64,000 nucleotides of DNA from Actinomadura luteofluorescens (GCF_013409365.1 NZ_JACCBA010000001.1:2480001-2544000), one strand, 5' to 3'; shown: positions 1 to 10,743, counted from the stretch's first letter. The notes: generated by a model not told the origin, from the sequence alone. Numbers and translations are program-made.

Positions 1-13
1 GCCCCCCTTCACC

Positions 14-2060
<2,047 letters not shown>

Positions 2061-2169
2061 CGGGAATCCTCCTGGTTCTCTCTGATGACGACCGCCGCAG
2101 GACAGGATCGTGCCGCGCGGCAGGCCGACCGTAACGGCCGCGGGAGGGCGCGCGCGAAGGGTTTTCCGG

Positions 2170-2790
2170 CTAGGAGGCGATCTCGCCGAGGGTCTCGATG
2201 ACGCTGCGCAGGTGCGCGCGGGCGGCCCGCTCGGCGGCGTCCGGGTCGTGCGCCGCGATCGCGTCGATGATGGCGAGGTGCTGCGGCAGGGACACCTGGG
2301 GGCGGCCCGGGTGCATGGCCAGCTTGAACTGGTGCCGGACGTTCTGGGCGCGCAGGCGCTCCAGGACGCCCGAGGCGGTCCGCTGCCCGCTGATCTCGCG
2401 GACGCGGCGGTGCAGGCGCTCGTTCAGCCGGGAGTAGCCGAGCACGTCGCCGGACGCGACGGCGGCGCGCATCTCCTCGCCGATCGTCCGCAGGTCGCCG
2501 ACCTCGGCGGTGCCGGCGCGCTCGGCGGCCTTCGCCGCGCACAGCCCCTCGATCACCATCCGGACCTCGGTGATCTCGACGGCCTCCGCCACGGAGACGG
2601 CGCGCACGCGGGCGCCCCGGTTCTGGACGCGCTCGACCAGGCCCTCGCCCGCGAGGACGGCGAGGGCCGCGCGGACGCCGGCGCGGCTCGCCGCGAACTG
2701 CTCCGACAGGTCGGCCTCGACCAGCCGCTGGTTCGGCACGAACTCGCCGCCGAGGATCGCCTCGCGGATCGCGGCCGTCACGTCGCTCAC
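2170..2790 (-). CDS. GntR-family regulator, FCD (FadR) subfamily
   Basis: A 206-residue transcription factor. The N-terminal winged helix (about residues 1-65) contains the GntR signature around [11 protein letters not shown] and S-R-A-G-V-R-A-A-L. The rest is an all-helical FCD ligand-binding domain with the metal/ligand-type histidines N-E-R-L-H-R-R and [11 protein letters not shown] proteins usually sense carboxylic acids. It is divergent from the NAD-binding oxidoreductase 80 bp away, whose promoter lies in that gap, so it probably regulates that gene. The ligand cannot be told from sequence. Confidence 0.88.
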   Translation of the reverse strand: MSDVTAAIREAILGGEFVPNQRLVEADLSEQFAASRAGVRAALAVLAGEGLVERVQNRGARVRAVSVAEAVEITEVRMVIEGLCAAKAAERAGTAEVGDLRTIGEEMRAAVASGDVLGYSRLNERLHRRVREISGQRTASGVLERLRAQNVRHQFKLAMHPGRPQVSLPQHLAIIDAIAAHDPDAAERAARAHLRSVIETLGEIAS

Positions 2791-2803
2791 GGAGTCTCCG
2801 GGA

Positions 2804-2832
2804 TTGTCGCCAATTTTGGTTCGATCTAGGGT
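2804..2832 (+). promoter_or_regulatory. Sigma-70-type promoter for the oxidoreductase
   Basis: TTGTCG (2804-2809) and TAGGGT (2827-2832) are separated by 17 bp, a good housekeeping-type actinobacterial promoter pointing right. It lies in the gap between the divergent gntR-like gene and the gene starting at 2871, which has a strong GGAGGAGG ribosome site. The GntR protein probably binds across this gap. Confidence 0.5.
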
Positions 2833-2870
2833 AGCGGTTCACGGGACCGTCCCGCCGCGGAGGAGGACGC

Positions 2871-3629
2871 ATGACGGTGATCGCCGTACTCGGGCTGGGC
2901 GAGGCGGGCGGCGCGATCGCGCGCGACCTGGTGGCCGCGGGGGCGGTGGTGCGGGGCTACGACCCGGCCGTCGCCGCGTCCGGCGGGATCGTCCAGGCCG
3001 CGAGCGAGGCCGGCGCCGCCGCCGGGGCCGACCTGGTGCTGAGCGTCAACAGCGCGCACGACGCGGTCGCGGCGCTCACGGCGGGGATCGGCGCCGCCGG
3101 GGACGCCGTGTGGGCCGATCTGAACACCGGGTCGCCCGGGTTGAAGCGGGAGCTGGACGCGCTCGCGCGGCGGGCCGGCGTCCCGTTCGCCGACGTGGCG
3201 ATCATGGCGCCGGTGCCGGGCCGGGGGCTCCGCACGCCGATGCTGGCCTGCGCGGGGGGCGCCGGCGACGCCGCCGCGCTCCTCACCCCGTTCGGCGCCG
3301 GGATCGAGGTGATGGACGCCGGGGCGGGCGCGGCGGCCGGGCGCAAGCTGCTGCGCAGCGTGTTCTTCAAGGGGCTGGCCGGGTCGGTGGTCGAGGCGCT
3401 GGAGGCGGCGCGGGCGGCCGGCTGCGAGGACTGGCTGCGCGAGAACATCGTCGCGGAGCTGGTGGCGGCCGGGGAGCACACCGTGGACCGGCTCGTCGCC
3501 GGGACGTACCGGCACGCCGCCCGCCGCGCCGCCGAGATGGACGCCGCCGCGGCCATGCTGGAGGAGCTGGACGTCCCCCCGGCGATGGCCGCCGCGAGCC
3601 GCGACCTGCTGAGGCGGCTGTCCACCTGA
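2871..3629 (+). CDS. NAD(P)-dependent oxidoreductase with DUF1932 C-terminal domain
   Basis: A 252-residue protein related to 6-phosphogluconate and 3-hydroxyisobutyrate dehydrogenases. The Rossmann motif VLGLGEAGGAIARDL is at residues 5-20. The second half is helical and fits DUF1932. The segment G-R-K-L-L-R-S-V-F-F-K-G holds the lysine expected in the catalytic helix of this superfamily. The ATG has a GGAGGAGG site 5 bp upstream. It is divergent from a GntR-FCD regulator, which suggests an inducible catabolic step on a small hydroxy-acid. The substrate is unknown. Confidence 0.8.
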   Translation: MTVIAVLGLGEAGGAIARDLVAAGAVVRGYDPAVAASGGIVQAASEAGAAAGADLVLSVNSAHDAVAALTAGIGAAGDAVWADLNTGSPGLKRELDALARRAGVPFADVAIMAPVPGRGLRTPMLACAGGAGDAAALLTPFGAGIEVMDAGAGAAAGRKLLRSVFFKGLAGSVVEALEAARAAGCEDWLRENIVAELVAAGEHTVDRLVAGTYRHAARRAAEMDAAAAMLEELDVPPAMAAASRDLLRRLST

Positions 3630-3693
3630 CCGCCCCGGTGAGCGAGACCACAGCGAGGTGATGTGTGACACAGGACTGATTTGCGGGAAGATG

Positions 3694-3705
3694 CCGTCCG
3701 GACGG
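3694..3705. promoter_or_regulatory. 12-bp palindrome before the TetR gene
   Basis: CCGTCCGGACGG is a perfect palindrome just upstream of the GGAGGGA ribosome site (3708-3714) and GTG start (3720) of the TetR-family gene. The position suits an autoregulatory operator. GC-rich palindromes of this length also arise by chance. Confidence 0.3.
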
Positions 3706-3719
3706 ACGGAGGGAACCAC

Positions 3720-4400
3720 GTGGCGGGCAGGCGCGCGACACCGACCGGCAGGTACGGCGGCCGGTCCGCGGCCGAGCGGCGCGCCGAGCGGCGCCGCCGG
3801 TTCCTGGACGCCGGGCTGGAGATGTTCGGCCGCGGCCCCGGTTACCGCGGCACCACGGTCGCGGCGCTCAGCGAGGCGGCCGGGCTGTCCACCCGCCAGT
3901 TCTACGAGGAGTTCAGCACGCTGGAGGACCTCCTCGCCGAACTGCACCTGGAGGTCAACGACGCCGCCGAGCGGGACGTCGTGGCCGCGCTGCCGTCCGT
4001 CGCGGGCCTCGGGCTCGCCGAGCGCACGGCCCACCTGTTCCGCGCCTACGCCGCCAGCATCACCGCCGACCGGGCCCGCATCCGGATCGCGTTCGTCGAG
4101 ATCATCGGCGTCAGCCCCCGGCTGGACCGCCAGCGCCTCACCCGCCGCGCCCGCTGGGTCGAGTTCATCTGCGCCGAGGCCGCCGCCGCGGCCGGGCGCG
4201 GCGAGATCACCGACCGCGACTACCGGATCGCGGCGACCGCCTTCATCGGCAGCATCAACGGCCTCCTGCACGACTGGACCGCCGGCTGGGTGGACGCCAC
4301 CCTCGACGAGGTCATCGACGAGCTCGTCCTGATGCTCCTCGGCCGCCTGCACTCCCAGGACGCGCCGCCCGCGCCCGGCTCCGGGCCCCTCGGCCGCTGA
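3720..4400 (+). CDS. TetR/AcrR-family transcriptional regulator
   Basis: About 226 residues. The helix-turn-helix lies near residues 20-65 (G-T-T-V-A-A-L-S-E-A-A-G-L-S-T-R-Q-F-Y-E-E-F), with F-Y-x-x-F typical of the family. A variable helical ligand domain follows. I choose GTG 3720 over the upstream TTG 3681 because GGAGGGA sits 5 bp before it. It follows the oxidoreductase in the same direction and is convergent with the VOC gene. Its ligand is not evident. A palindrome at 3694-3705 may be its operator. Confidence 0.85.
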   Translation: MAGRRATPTGRYGGRSAAERRAERRRRFLDAGLEMFGRGPGYRGTTVAALSEAAGLSTRQFYEEFSTLEDLLAELHLEVNDAAERDVVAALPSVAGLGLAERTAHLFRAYAASITADRARIRIAFVEIIGVSPRLDRQRLTRRARWVEFICAEAAAAAGRGEITDRDYRIAATAFIGSINGLLHDWTAGWVDATLDEVIDELVLMLLGRLHSQDAPPAPGSGPLGR

Positions 4401-4415
4401 CCTGCCGGGCGGAGG

Positions 4416-5223
4416 TCAGGGGCGTTCGCGCTCGGCCAGGACGTCCGTGGTGGGGGTGACCAGTCCCAGGCGAGCGCCGGTCGGGTCGGTGACGACGCAG
4501 AACCGGCAGGGCTTGATGTCGGTCGGGGGGATGCGGACCTGGGCGCCGAGCTCGACGGCCCGGGGCCGCGGACGCGTCGCAGTCGGAGACCCAGAAGAAC
4601 GGGGTCCAGTGCGAGGGGTAGCCGGGCGGCCAGTGCTCGTCCATGGAGACCATGCCCGCCACCGCCCGGTCTCCGACCTTCCAGTGCGTGTAGACGGAGT
4701 CGTAGTAGTCGCGGTCGACGGCCCTCCAGCCGAACACCGCCCCGTAGAAGCGGCGGGCCCGCTGGATGTCGCGGGCGGCCAGCTCCACCCAGATCATCGC
4801 GGACGGCTCGTCGACGACGCCCGCGCCCTTCAGGTTGTAGGGGTACCAGAGCCCGAAGTCGGCGCCCTCGGGATCGGAGCACAGGGCCATCCGCCCCAGA
4901 TCGGCGATGTCGGTGGGCTCCAACGTCTCCAGGCCTCCCGCCTCGCGCACGGCGGCGAGCGTGGCGGGGAGGTCGTCGGAACGGAAGTAGCACGTCCAGG
5001 ACGCGGTCGCCGAGTCGTAGGCGAGCGCCTGCATCCCGGCGACCTCGGGCCCCTGGACGCCGCCCAGGGTGAAGATCTCGTAGTCGCCGAGGTCGCCCAC
5101 GGTCAGCGTGTAGGAGGACCAGCCGAACAGGCCGCGGTAGAACCGCTCGGACGCCTGCGGGTCCGGGGTCGCGAGCTCGGCCCACGTCGGGTGGCCGGGG
5201 GGAAACGCGGTCACCTCGGGCAT
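4416..5223 (-). pseudogene. VOC-family (glyoxalase/dioxygenase-fold) protein, frameshifted
   Basis: A two-module VOC protein of the kind annotated as glyoxalase/bleomycin-resistance-like. The frame from ATG 5223 (MPEVTAFPPG) matches its neighbour at 5368-6174 closely until F-F-W-V-S-D-C-D-A-S-A-A, then leaves frame. Dropping one base from the G run at 4562-4565 restores R-A-V-E-L-G-A and runs to a TGA at 4416. The corrected length is 268 residues, exactly that of the paralog. That match argues for a single extra base, real or artefactual. The substrate is unknown. A 41-bp element shared with the paralog lies upstream. Confidence 0.8.
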
Positions 5224-5284
5224 CGGGTCACCTCCGGCATCGCCGCGCCCTTGCAGCGCGCATTCCTCCAGGCTAGGGAGGCCC

Positions 5285-5325
5285 GCGCAATCCCCGATGA
5301 CGCGAATCCCCAAGATCACCCCAAT
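5285..5325 (-). repeat. 41-bp element upstream of VOC gene, copy 1
   Basis: This matches 6219-6259 at 36 of 41 positions, ending in a shared 14-bp block (AAGATCACCCCAAT on the + strand). It begins 62 bp before the ATG at 5223. On the minus strand it shows three spaced GGGAT-like repeats. It is probably a promoter or operator carried along when the VOC gene was duplicated. Confidence 0.5.
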
Positions 5326-5367
5326 CTCCGCGTCTGCACGGGGCCGGCGCGGCGGGCGGGGCCTCTG

Positions 5368-6174
5368 TCAGCCGTGCGGACGGAAGGTGAGGCGCGAACC
5401 GGCGGCCGGGGTGAGGACGGCCAGGCGCGCCCCGCACGGATCGGTCATGACGGCGAAGCGGCCGGGCTTGATGTCGGTCGGCGGGATGTGGACGACCGCC
5501 CCCAGCTCGGCCGCCCGCGCGGCGATGGCGTCGCAGTCGGCGACCCAGAAGTAGGGGATCCAGTGGGGCTCGAAGTGGGCCGGCCACCACTCCTCCAGCG
5601 GCACCATGCCCGCCACGGACCACTCGCCGACCTTCCAGTTGGTGTAGCCGGGCGCGAGGTAGTCGCGGTCGACGGCCGTCCAGCCGAAGACGGCCCCGTA
5701 GAAGCGGCGGGCTTCCTCGACGTCGTGGGAGGCCAGCTCCATCCAGCACATCGCGGACGGCTCGTCCACGACGCCCGCGCCCTGGAAGTCGTAGGGGGCC
5801 CACAGGGCGAAGTCGGCGCCCTCGGGGTCGGCGCAGTGGGCCATCCGGCCGAGGTTGGAGAGGTCGGTGGGCTCGCTCAGCTCGTGCCCGCCCATGGCGC
5901 GCACGGTGTCGAGCGTGGCCCGCATGTCGTCGGTCCGGAAGTAGCACGTCCACGTCGGCTCCATCGAGGCGTCCGCGAGCGGCTGCATGCCGGCGACCTC
6001 GGGCCCCTGGACGCCGCCCAGGGTGAAGATCGAGTAGTCGTTGAGGTCGCCCGCCAGCGTGTAGACGTACCAGCCGAAGAGCTCGGTGTAGAACTTCTGG
6101 GAAGCGCGCACGTCCGGGGTGACCAGTTCGGCCCAGGTGGGATATCCGGGGGCATATGCGGTTACTTCGGGCAT
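5368..6174 (-). CDS. VOC-family protein (two glyoxalase-fold modules)
   Basis: An intact 268-residue paralog of the neighbouring frameshifted gene. Two beta-alpha-beta-beta-beta modules are visible. The first starts P-T-W-A-E-L-V-T-P-D-V-R-A-S-Q-K-F-Y. The second starts M-C-W-M-E-L-A-S-H-D-V-E-E-A-R-R-F-Y. This matches the VOC family often found in Streptomyces and Actinomadura and related to hydroxylase/glyoxalase-like proteins, where the enzymatic role is mostly untested. The conserved G-L/F-F-G-W motif after each F-Y is present. It is preceded by copy 2 of the 41-bp element. Confidence 0.82.
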   Translation of the reverse strand: MPEVTAYAPGYPTWAELVTPDVRASQKFYTELFGWYVYTLAGDLNDYSIFTLGGVQGPEVAGMQPLADASMEPTWTCYFRTDDMRATLDTVRAMGGHELSEPTDLSNLGRMAHCADPEGADFALWAPYDFQGAGVVDEPSAMCWMELASHDVEEARRFYGAVFGWTAVDRDYLAPGYTNWKVGEWSVAGMVPLEEWWPAHFEPHWIPYFWVADCDAIAARAAELGAVVHIPPTDIKPGRFAVMTDPCGARLAVLTPAAGSRLTFRPHG

Positions 6175-6218
6175 CGCCGACCCTCCAAAGTTCGCATATC
6201 CCCACGTTATGGACGAGT

Positions 6219-6259
6219 GCGCAATCTCCGGGGACGCGGATCCCTAAGATCACCCCAAT
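6219..6259 (-). repeat. 41-bp element upstream of VOC gene, copy 2
   Basis: Second copy of the element at 5285-5325, 45 bp before the ATG at 6174 and just beyond the 3' end of the gene at 6291-6848. Conservation of a non-coding block at differing distances from the start suggests a bound site, or recent tandem duplication. Confidence 0.5.
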
Positions 6260-6290
6260 GTCGGCGGCCCCGTCCGGGCGTTGGACCGTT

Positions 6291-6848
6291 TCAGACGCTC
6301 TCGACGGTCTGGAGGAGCCCCCAGACGAAGTGCGCGACCAGGGTGGTGCCGTCCGGGCCCGCGAGCGTGGCGTGCCAGCGGCTCGGGACCTCGCCGTCCT
6401 GGTGCGCGACCGCGCCGAAGCGGGCGTCCACGTCGCCGGCGACGCACGACCACGGGACGAGGTCGTCCACGGTCTCCAGCGGCGGCACCGGCACGCCGTC
6501 GTCGCGGACGAGCCACTCCTGCATGACCGTGCCGTCCGGGCCCATCATGATCTCGAAGCGCAGGCCGGGCCACAGGGGGAAGGGCGGCCACCACGCCACC
6601 TCGCAGGCGACGTCGCCGATCTGGTGCTCCCCCGCCCCGGCGGGCGGGCCGAGGACGGTCTCGAAGCGGCGGCGGCCGCGCGGGAATGTCCGGGACCGCA
6701 GGATGCGCTGCCACCGGGCGTTGACCTCGCGCATCTCCGTGCGCGACGCGCCGAGCGACCGCATCGCGTCCTCGACGAGGCCCGGCTGGTAGTCGGCCAT
6801 GCGGCGCAGCAGCACGAGCTGGAACTCGCGCCGGGCGAACCCCTTCAC
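6291..6848 (-). CDS. Conserved hypothetical protein, 185 aa
   Basis: I do not recognise this protein. It is soluble, with no signal peptide or membrane helix, and rich in tryptophan (A-W-W-P-P-F-P-L-W-P-G, W-H-A-T-L, F-V-W-G-L-L). GTG 6848 is preceded by GGGGAG at a suitable distance. It lies 31 bp after the esterase gene in the same direction, so they may be co-transcribed. The fold looks mixed alpha/beta with an N-terminal helical segment. No catalytic motif is evident. Confidence 0.6.
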   Translation of the reverse strand: MKGFARREFQLVLLRRMADYQPGLVEDAMRSLGASRTEMREVNARWQRILRSRTFPRGRRRFETVLGPPAGAGEHQIGDVACEVAWWPPFPLWPGLRFEIMMGPDGTVMQEWLVRDDGVPVPPLETVDDLVPWSCVAGDVDARFGAVAHQDGEVPSRWHATLAGPDGTTLVAHFVWGLLQTVESV

Positions 6849-6879
6849 CGTGCCGCTCCCCGGGCCTCCGTGCGGGCGG

Positions 6880-8133
6880 TCAGGACTTGCGGGCGCCGAT
6901 GGCCTTGGCGATGGTCGGCCAGCTTCGGACCAGCTCGATGCGCCAGTACTTCCAGTTGTGCATGCCGGGCCCGTACAGATGGGAGGTGACGGGCACGCCC
7001 GCCTTCTGCGCGGCAGCGACGAAGTTCTCGTTCATCGTGCCGGCGAGCTGCTCGCCGATGCGTCCCGCGTCGTGGGGCGGGGTGTCGGGCTTGTCGTAGG
7101 GGCCGGGCTGCCCGTTGCCGGACGAGACGTAGACGCCGACGCCCTTCAGCTTCGACACCATGACGGTCGCGTCGTGCGCCCGCCAGTTCGCCCGCGCGGT
7201 GATCGGGTCGCCCCAGATGGCGGTGCCCGCCTCGCGGTTCATGGACGTCAGGATGACCGGCATGCCCGGCGCGGTGATGTTGAGCGCGCCGCTGTAGGAG
7301 GCGGCGTACTTGAACATGCGGTGCCGCTCGGCGTAGGTGATGGCACCCTGCCCGCCGGACGACAGGCCGATCGCGGCGCGCACCGACCCGGCGTGGAAGT
7401 TGCGCTCCATCAGCGGGATGACCTCGCCGATGTGGAAGGTCTCCCACTCGGGGATGCCGCCCTTCCCGCCGTTGAACCAGTTGGTGTAGGACCCGTTCCA
7501 GCCGCCCTCGGGCATCACGACCATCGCGTCGTAGGAGCCGATGACCTGCTCGATGTTGGAGTCCTTGGTCCAGGACAGGTAGTTGTTGTTGCCGCCGTGG
7601 TAGGCGTACACGGTCGGCCACGACCTGGTGGCGCCGGCCTTCCAGCCCTTGGGGACCATCACGCGGGTCTTCACGGCGGCGCCCAGCGCCGGCGAGGCGA
7701 TCGTGACGTCGAAGATCCGCGAGCTGATCTTCTTGACGCCGGTGATGGCGGCGCCATCGGGGGCCTTGGCGTACTTGCCCGGCGCCGAGCCGGACGGCAT
7801 CTGCGGCTTCTTGCCGCGGTTGCCGGCGTTGCTGTCGGGGTCGTCGGGGCTCGGCGACCCCTGGCCGGTGCGGAACGGGTTGCTGTTCAGCGGGACGCTG
7901 GGCAGCTTCGCCGAACCCGGCGACTTCGTCGGGGAGGCGGACGCGCCGCCGGGGACCGACGGCTGCGTCGCGGGGCCGAACGACGGGATCGGCTTGGAGT
8001 TCCCGCTGGCCTCCGACTTGCCCTTCGGGACCCCCACGCCGGCCTGCGCGAGGCCGACCATGACGGTGGGCAGCAGCACGGCCGCCGCCGCGGTGCCCGC
8101 GATGGCGATCTTCCTGTCGGTACGCTTCTTCAT
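6880..8133 (-). CDS. Secreted esterase-family alpha/beta hydrolase (mycolyltransferase-like fold)
   Basis: 417 residues. An N-terminal signal peptide or anchor (K-K-R-T-D-R-K-I-A-I-A-G-T-A-A-A-A-V-L-L) is followed by a low-complexity Ser/Pro/Gly linker to about residue 130, then an esterase D/antigen-85-like hydrolase domain. The nucleophile elbow is G-L-S-S-G-G and the likely catalytic histidine is in G-M-H-N-W-K-Y-W. It resembles the second esterase at 23305-24345, which has the same I-A-S-P-A and H-D/N-W-x-Y-W signatures. It probably acts outside the cell on an ester or acyl substrate. The linker may span the wall. Confidence 0.82.
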   Translation of the reverse strand: MKKRTDRKIAIAGTAAAAVLLPTVMVGLAQAGVGVPKGKSEASGNSKPIPSFGPATQPSVPGGASASPTKSPGSAKLPSVPLNSNPFRTGQGSPSPDDPDSNAGNRGKKPQMPSGSAPGKYAKAPDGAAITGVKKISSRIFDVTIASPALGAAVKTRVMVPKGWKAGATRSWPTVYAYHGGNNNYLSWTKDSNIEQVIGSYDAMVVMPEGGWNGSYTNWFNGGKGGIPEWETFHIGEVIPLMERNFHAGSVRAAIGLSSGGQGAITYAERHRMFKYAASYSGALNITAPGMPVILTSMNREAGTAIWGDPITARANWRAHDATVMVSKLKGVGVYVSSGNGQPGPYDKPDTPPHDAGRIGEQLAGTMNENFVAAAQKAGVPVTSHLYGPGMHNWKYWRIELVRSWPTIAKAIGARKS

Positions 8134-8278
8134 GACTCCCCAGCCGCTCGGGCCACGCCGGGCCCGACGCTCCGCTCGCCCGACGAAACTACTGTCCCCG
8201 CTGTCACAGCCGCAAGTATTGGCACAGAATGCAATAAAGGCGAGATGATCCGTGACGCTGGGCTACCGGCCCGTGCCG

Positions 8279-9862
8279 CTACCCCGGCTTCCCCGGGCGG
8301 ACGGACTGGGCGTGCCGGAACACGTTTCCCGGATCCCAGTGCCGTTTGACCTCCTGGAGTTTCGCGTAGGCGTCCTTGTAGTAGAGCGTCTCCCACGTCT
8401 GGGACGACCCGTTCCAGTGCCCGTCGTTCAGATCCGCGTCGGGATAGCCGATGTAGCAGCCGTCCGTGGTCTCGCCGTCCGCGACGGGGACGCCACCGGT
8501 CGCGGCGAACGTCGCCTTGTAGATGTCGCGGATCCACGCGATGTGCGTGTCCTCGTAGGCGTCATTCTGCGTCCAGTACACCTGGTACTGGAGTTTCATA
8601 ATGGAATCGCGCTGCCGCGCCGCTGTCTTGTGCAGCGGCCTGTTGACGGCGCTGCCGTACGAGTCGACCTGGATGAGCGCCTGCTTGTTCACGTAGTCGG
8701 TGTACTTCTCTTTGCCTAGATACGCCCACATGGCGTCGACCTGCTGTTCGGTGAAAGGTTTGCGCAGGTAGGCCGACTTGTACTTTCCGCAGCGGTTCTC
8801 GCCGCTGGCGTTCAGGGCCTGCGTGGCGGTCAGCCACGGCATCACGCGCGGGATCTCCAGGTGCACGAAGTGCTCGCCCATCATCGTGCGCATGGGCCTC
8901 GCCGCCGGGCCGATGCGCCCGTCGAGGGCCACGATGAAGTCGGTCATCGCCCTCGCCCCGTCGGGGTCGTCGACGTCCACCTGGGCCAGCATCCCGATCT
9001 GGCCGTTGCTGACGTGGTTGAGCTTCAGCATCGCGAAGAGCTTCCCGGCCGCCGTGGACGGGTCCTGGTGGTCGCGGAAGTACTCCGCGAACGTCTCCAG
9101 CAGCGCGGCGAACTCGTTCTTGGTGAAGTCCTTCCAGTCCCACGCGAGGGCCGTCAACAGCACCTGCTTCGGGGGTTGCGGCAAGCCCCGGAACCAGAAC
9201 CGGGTGACCAGACCGAAGTTCCCGCCGCCTCCCCCTGTGTGAGCCCAGAGCAGGTCGCGGAGCCACCGGTCGCCGTCGTCGCGCCGGGCCACGACCAGTT
9301 CGACGTTCTGGTGCTCGTCCACGACCGCCACCTCCACCGCGTAGAGGTAGTCGACGGTGAGGCCGTGCTGCCGCGACAGCAGCCCGAACCCGCCAGCCGG
9401 GATGTGCCCGCCAAGCCCGACCGAGTAGCACGACCCGCCGGGCAGCGCCTTGCCGCTGATCGGGTACAGGTGGCTGTAGACGTGCCAGTTCGTCGCCCCG
9501 GCCTCCACGCAGTACGCCTGCATCGCGGGGTCGTAGGTCACCCCGCACATCGGGCTCACGTCCAGGATGACCCGCACGTCGGAGCCGCAGACGAAGTCCT
9601 CGTAGCAGTGCCCGCCGGCCTTGACCGTGATCCGCGTCCGCCGCGGGTCGGCCGGCCGCTCGCGCACCGCCTCGGCGAGCGCCGCCCGCGCCTCCTCCGG
9701 CGACCGCACCAGCCGCACGTACTCGGGCTCGCCGATCCACCGCTGGTTGAACCCGCGGCTGAGCGCCGGATACCGCTTGTCGCCGGACCGGACGATCGTG
9801 CTGGGCAGCCCGGACGCCGCGGACGCGCCGGCCGTGCCGGACAGGGTCGGGATCTCGCTCAT
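8279..9862 (-). CDS. FAD-binding oxidoreductase, berberine-bridge-enzyme type
   Basis: 527 residues from ATG 9862 (MSEIPTLSG), chosen because GGAGG lies 10 bp upstream; a longer frame to 9919 lacks a site. An FAD-binding PCMH domain occupies the first 230 residues and a BBE C-terminal motif follows. The histidine in K-A-G-G-H-C-Y-E and the cysteine in G-G-S-C-Y-S-V-G-L-G-G-H fit the bicovalent 8-alpha-histidyl and 6-S-cysteinyl flavin links of this family. Members oxidise sugars, alkaloids or polyketide intermediates; the substrate here is unknown. No signal peptide is seen, unlike the family member at 60770. Confidence 0.85.
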   Translation of the reverse strand: MSEIPTLSGTAGASAASGLPSTIVRSGDKRYPALSRGFNQRWIGEPEYVRLVRSPEEARAALAEAVRERPADPRRTRITVKAGGHCYEDFVCGSDVRVILDVSPMCGVTYDPAMQAYCVEAGATNWHVYSHLYPISGKALPGGSCYSVGLGGHIPAGGFGLLSRQHGLTVDYLYAVEVAVVDEHQNVELVVARRDDGDRWLRDLLWAHTGGGGGNFGLVTRFWFRGLPQPPKQVLLTALAWDWKDFTKNEFAALLETFAEYFRDHQDPSTAAGKLFAMLKLNHVSNGQIGMLAQVDVDDPDGARAMTDFIVALDGRIGPAARPMRTMMGEHFVHLEIPRVMPWLTATQALNASGENRCGKYKSAYLRKPFTEQQVDAMWAYLGKEKYTDYVNKQALIQVDSYGSAVNRPLHKTAARQRDSIMKLQYQVYWTQNDAYEDTHIAWIRDIYKATFAATGGVPVADGETTDGCYIGYPDADLNDGHWNGSSQTWETLYYKDAYAKLQEVKRHWDPGNVFRHAQSVRPGKPG

Positions 9863-9986
9863 CGGGGCATCGCCTCCACACACCTCGGATAAGGGATGCG
9901 GGAACCCCTTCCCCACCATGTCGCAAAGTAGTCGATCAGTAACGAACAGTTAGCATCTTGGTGAGGTTTTCGCACGTGGGCGGGAC

Positions 9987-10184
9987 TCACCGTTTCGCCA
10001 GCTCCAGGAGTCTCCGGCGGAGGACGTGGCCGTCGGTGGCCCGGATGAAGACGTCGTTGCCGCGCACCGCCATCCAGATGGGACGTTCCGGGTCGGCGAC
10101 GATGCCGAACGCCGGGAACTCGCGCCTCAGCGCGGCGAGGTAGGCGGCCGTCTCGGCCCTCCGGGCCCGGTCCTCGGCCCTCAT
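9987..10184 (-). CDS. Small hypothetical protein, 65 aa
   Basis: A short basic protein, mostly helical at the N-terminus (R-A-E-D-R-A-R-R-A-E-T-A-A-Y-L-A-A-L-R), then a short beta-rich part (I-W-M-A-V-R-G-N-D-V-F-I-R-A). Its ATG overlaps the TGA of the previous gene (ATGA), so it is translationally coupled as the last of three small genes. Small genes like these often sit opposite XRE/DUF397 pairs in actinomycetes. No function can be assigned. Confidence 0.6.
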   Translation of the reverse strand: MRAEDRARRAETAAYLAALRREFPAFGIVADPERPIWMAVRGNDVFIRATDGHVLRRRLLELAKR

Positions 10185-10495
10185 GCCGGGGCCCCCAGAT
10201 AACCCTTGATCATCACCAGCGCGTCGGTGATCCGCTCGGCCTCGGCGATGGGCTGCCGCCAGGACGTGAAGTACCAGTAGCGACCCTCGTCCTCCTCTCG
10301 GGGACGGCAGGTGATGGTGTCGGCGGACACTCCCCTGGCCCCGCAGCGGCTCCGCGCGGTGGACGTCATGTTCCGGACGACCAGCCCACCCGCCACGTGG
10401 TGGATCGTGAACCCGTGCGCCCTGAGGTGCATCCCCAGGACTTGCAGACGCACGTACGACTCGACGGCCGGGGACTCGTGCTCTGGAACGCTCAC
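10181..10495 (-). CDS. Small hypothetical protein, 104 aa
   Basis: GTG 10495 overlaps the upstream TGA (GTGA), with a GAGGGGGCG ribosome site inside the preceding gene. The protein has a cysteine pair (S-R-C-G-A-R-G, T-I-T-C-R) and an aromatic segment (G-R-Y-W-Y-F-T-S-W) followed by a helix. It is the middle gene of a coupled three-gene run divergent from the XRE regulator. Not recognised. Confidence 0.6.
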   Translation of the reverse strand: MSVPEHESPAVESYVRLQVLGMHLRAHGFTIHHVAGGLVVRNMTSTARSRCGARGVSADTITCRPREEDEGRYWYFTSWRQPIAEAERITDALVMIKGYLGAPA

Positions 10496-10743
10496 GGTCG
10501 CCCCCTCAGGAACTCCGCGAGAGCGATCCGTTCCAACAGGCGCGTCTGGGCGTCGCAGAGCAACCACAGTTCGTCCGTGTCCCGCGCTTGGACCTCCCCC
10601 AGGCATCCATTAAGGAGCTGATAGGGGCTCAGCGTGGTGTGCCGCCGCGCGACGCACCCGTCCCGCGAAAATTCGCCGAACCAATCAGACATCAGGGGTA
10701 TTCGCCCCGTCGCAAAGCCTTTCGATTCCGACGACCTGGACAT
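10492..10743 (-). CDS. Small hypothetical protein, 83 aa
   Basis: I place the start at ATG 10743, which has GGAGG 7 bp upstream; the upstream extension to 10848 lacks support. The C-terminal part (D-T-D-E-L-W-L-L-C-D-A-Q-T-R-L-L-E-R-I-A-L-A-E-F-L) looks like a helical bundle. It is the first of three overlapping small genes running away from the XRE gene. Function unknown. Confidence 0.5.
   Translation of the reverse strand: MSRSSESKGFATGRIPLMSDWFGEFSRDGCVARRHTTLSPYQLLNGCLGEVQARDTDELWLLCDAQTRLLERIALAEFLRGRP

Noticed and set aside
5224..5319. M-I-L-G-I-R-V N-terminal extension of VOC
   Set aside because: The extension translates the non-coding 41-bp repeat; the ATG at 5223 aligns with the paralog start.
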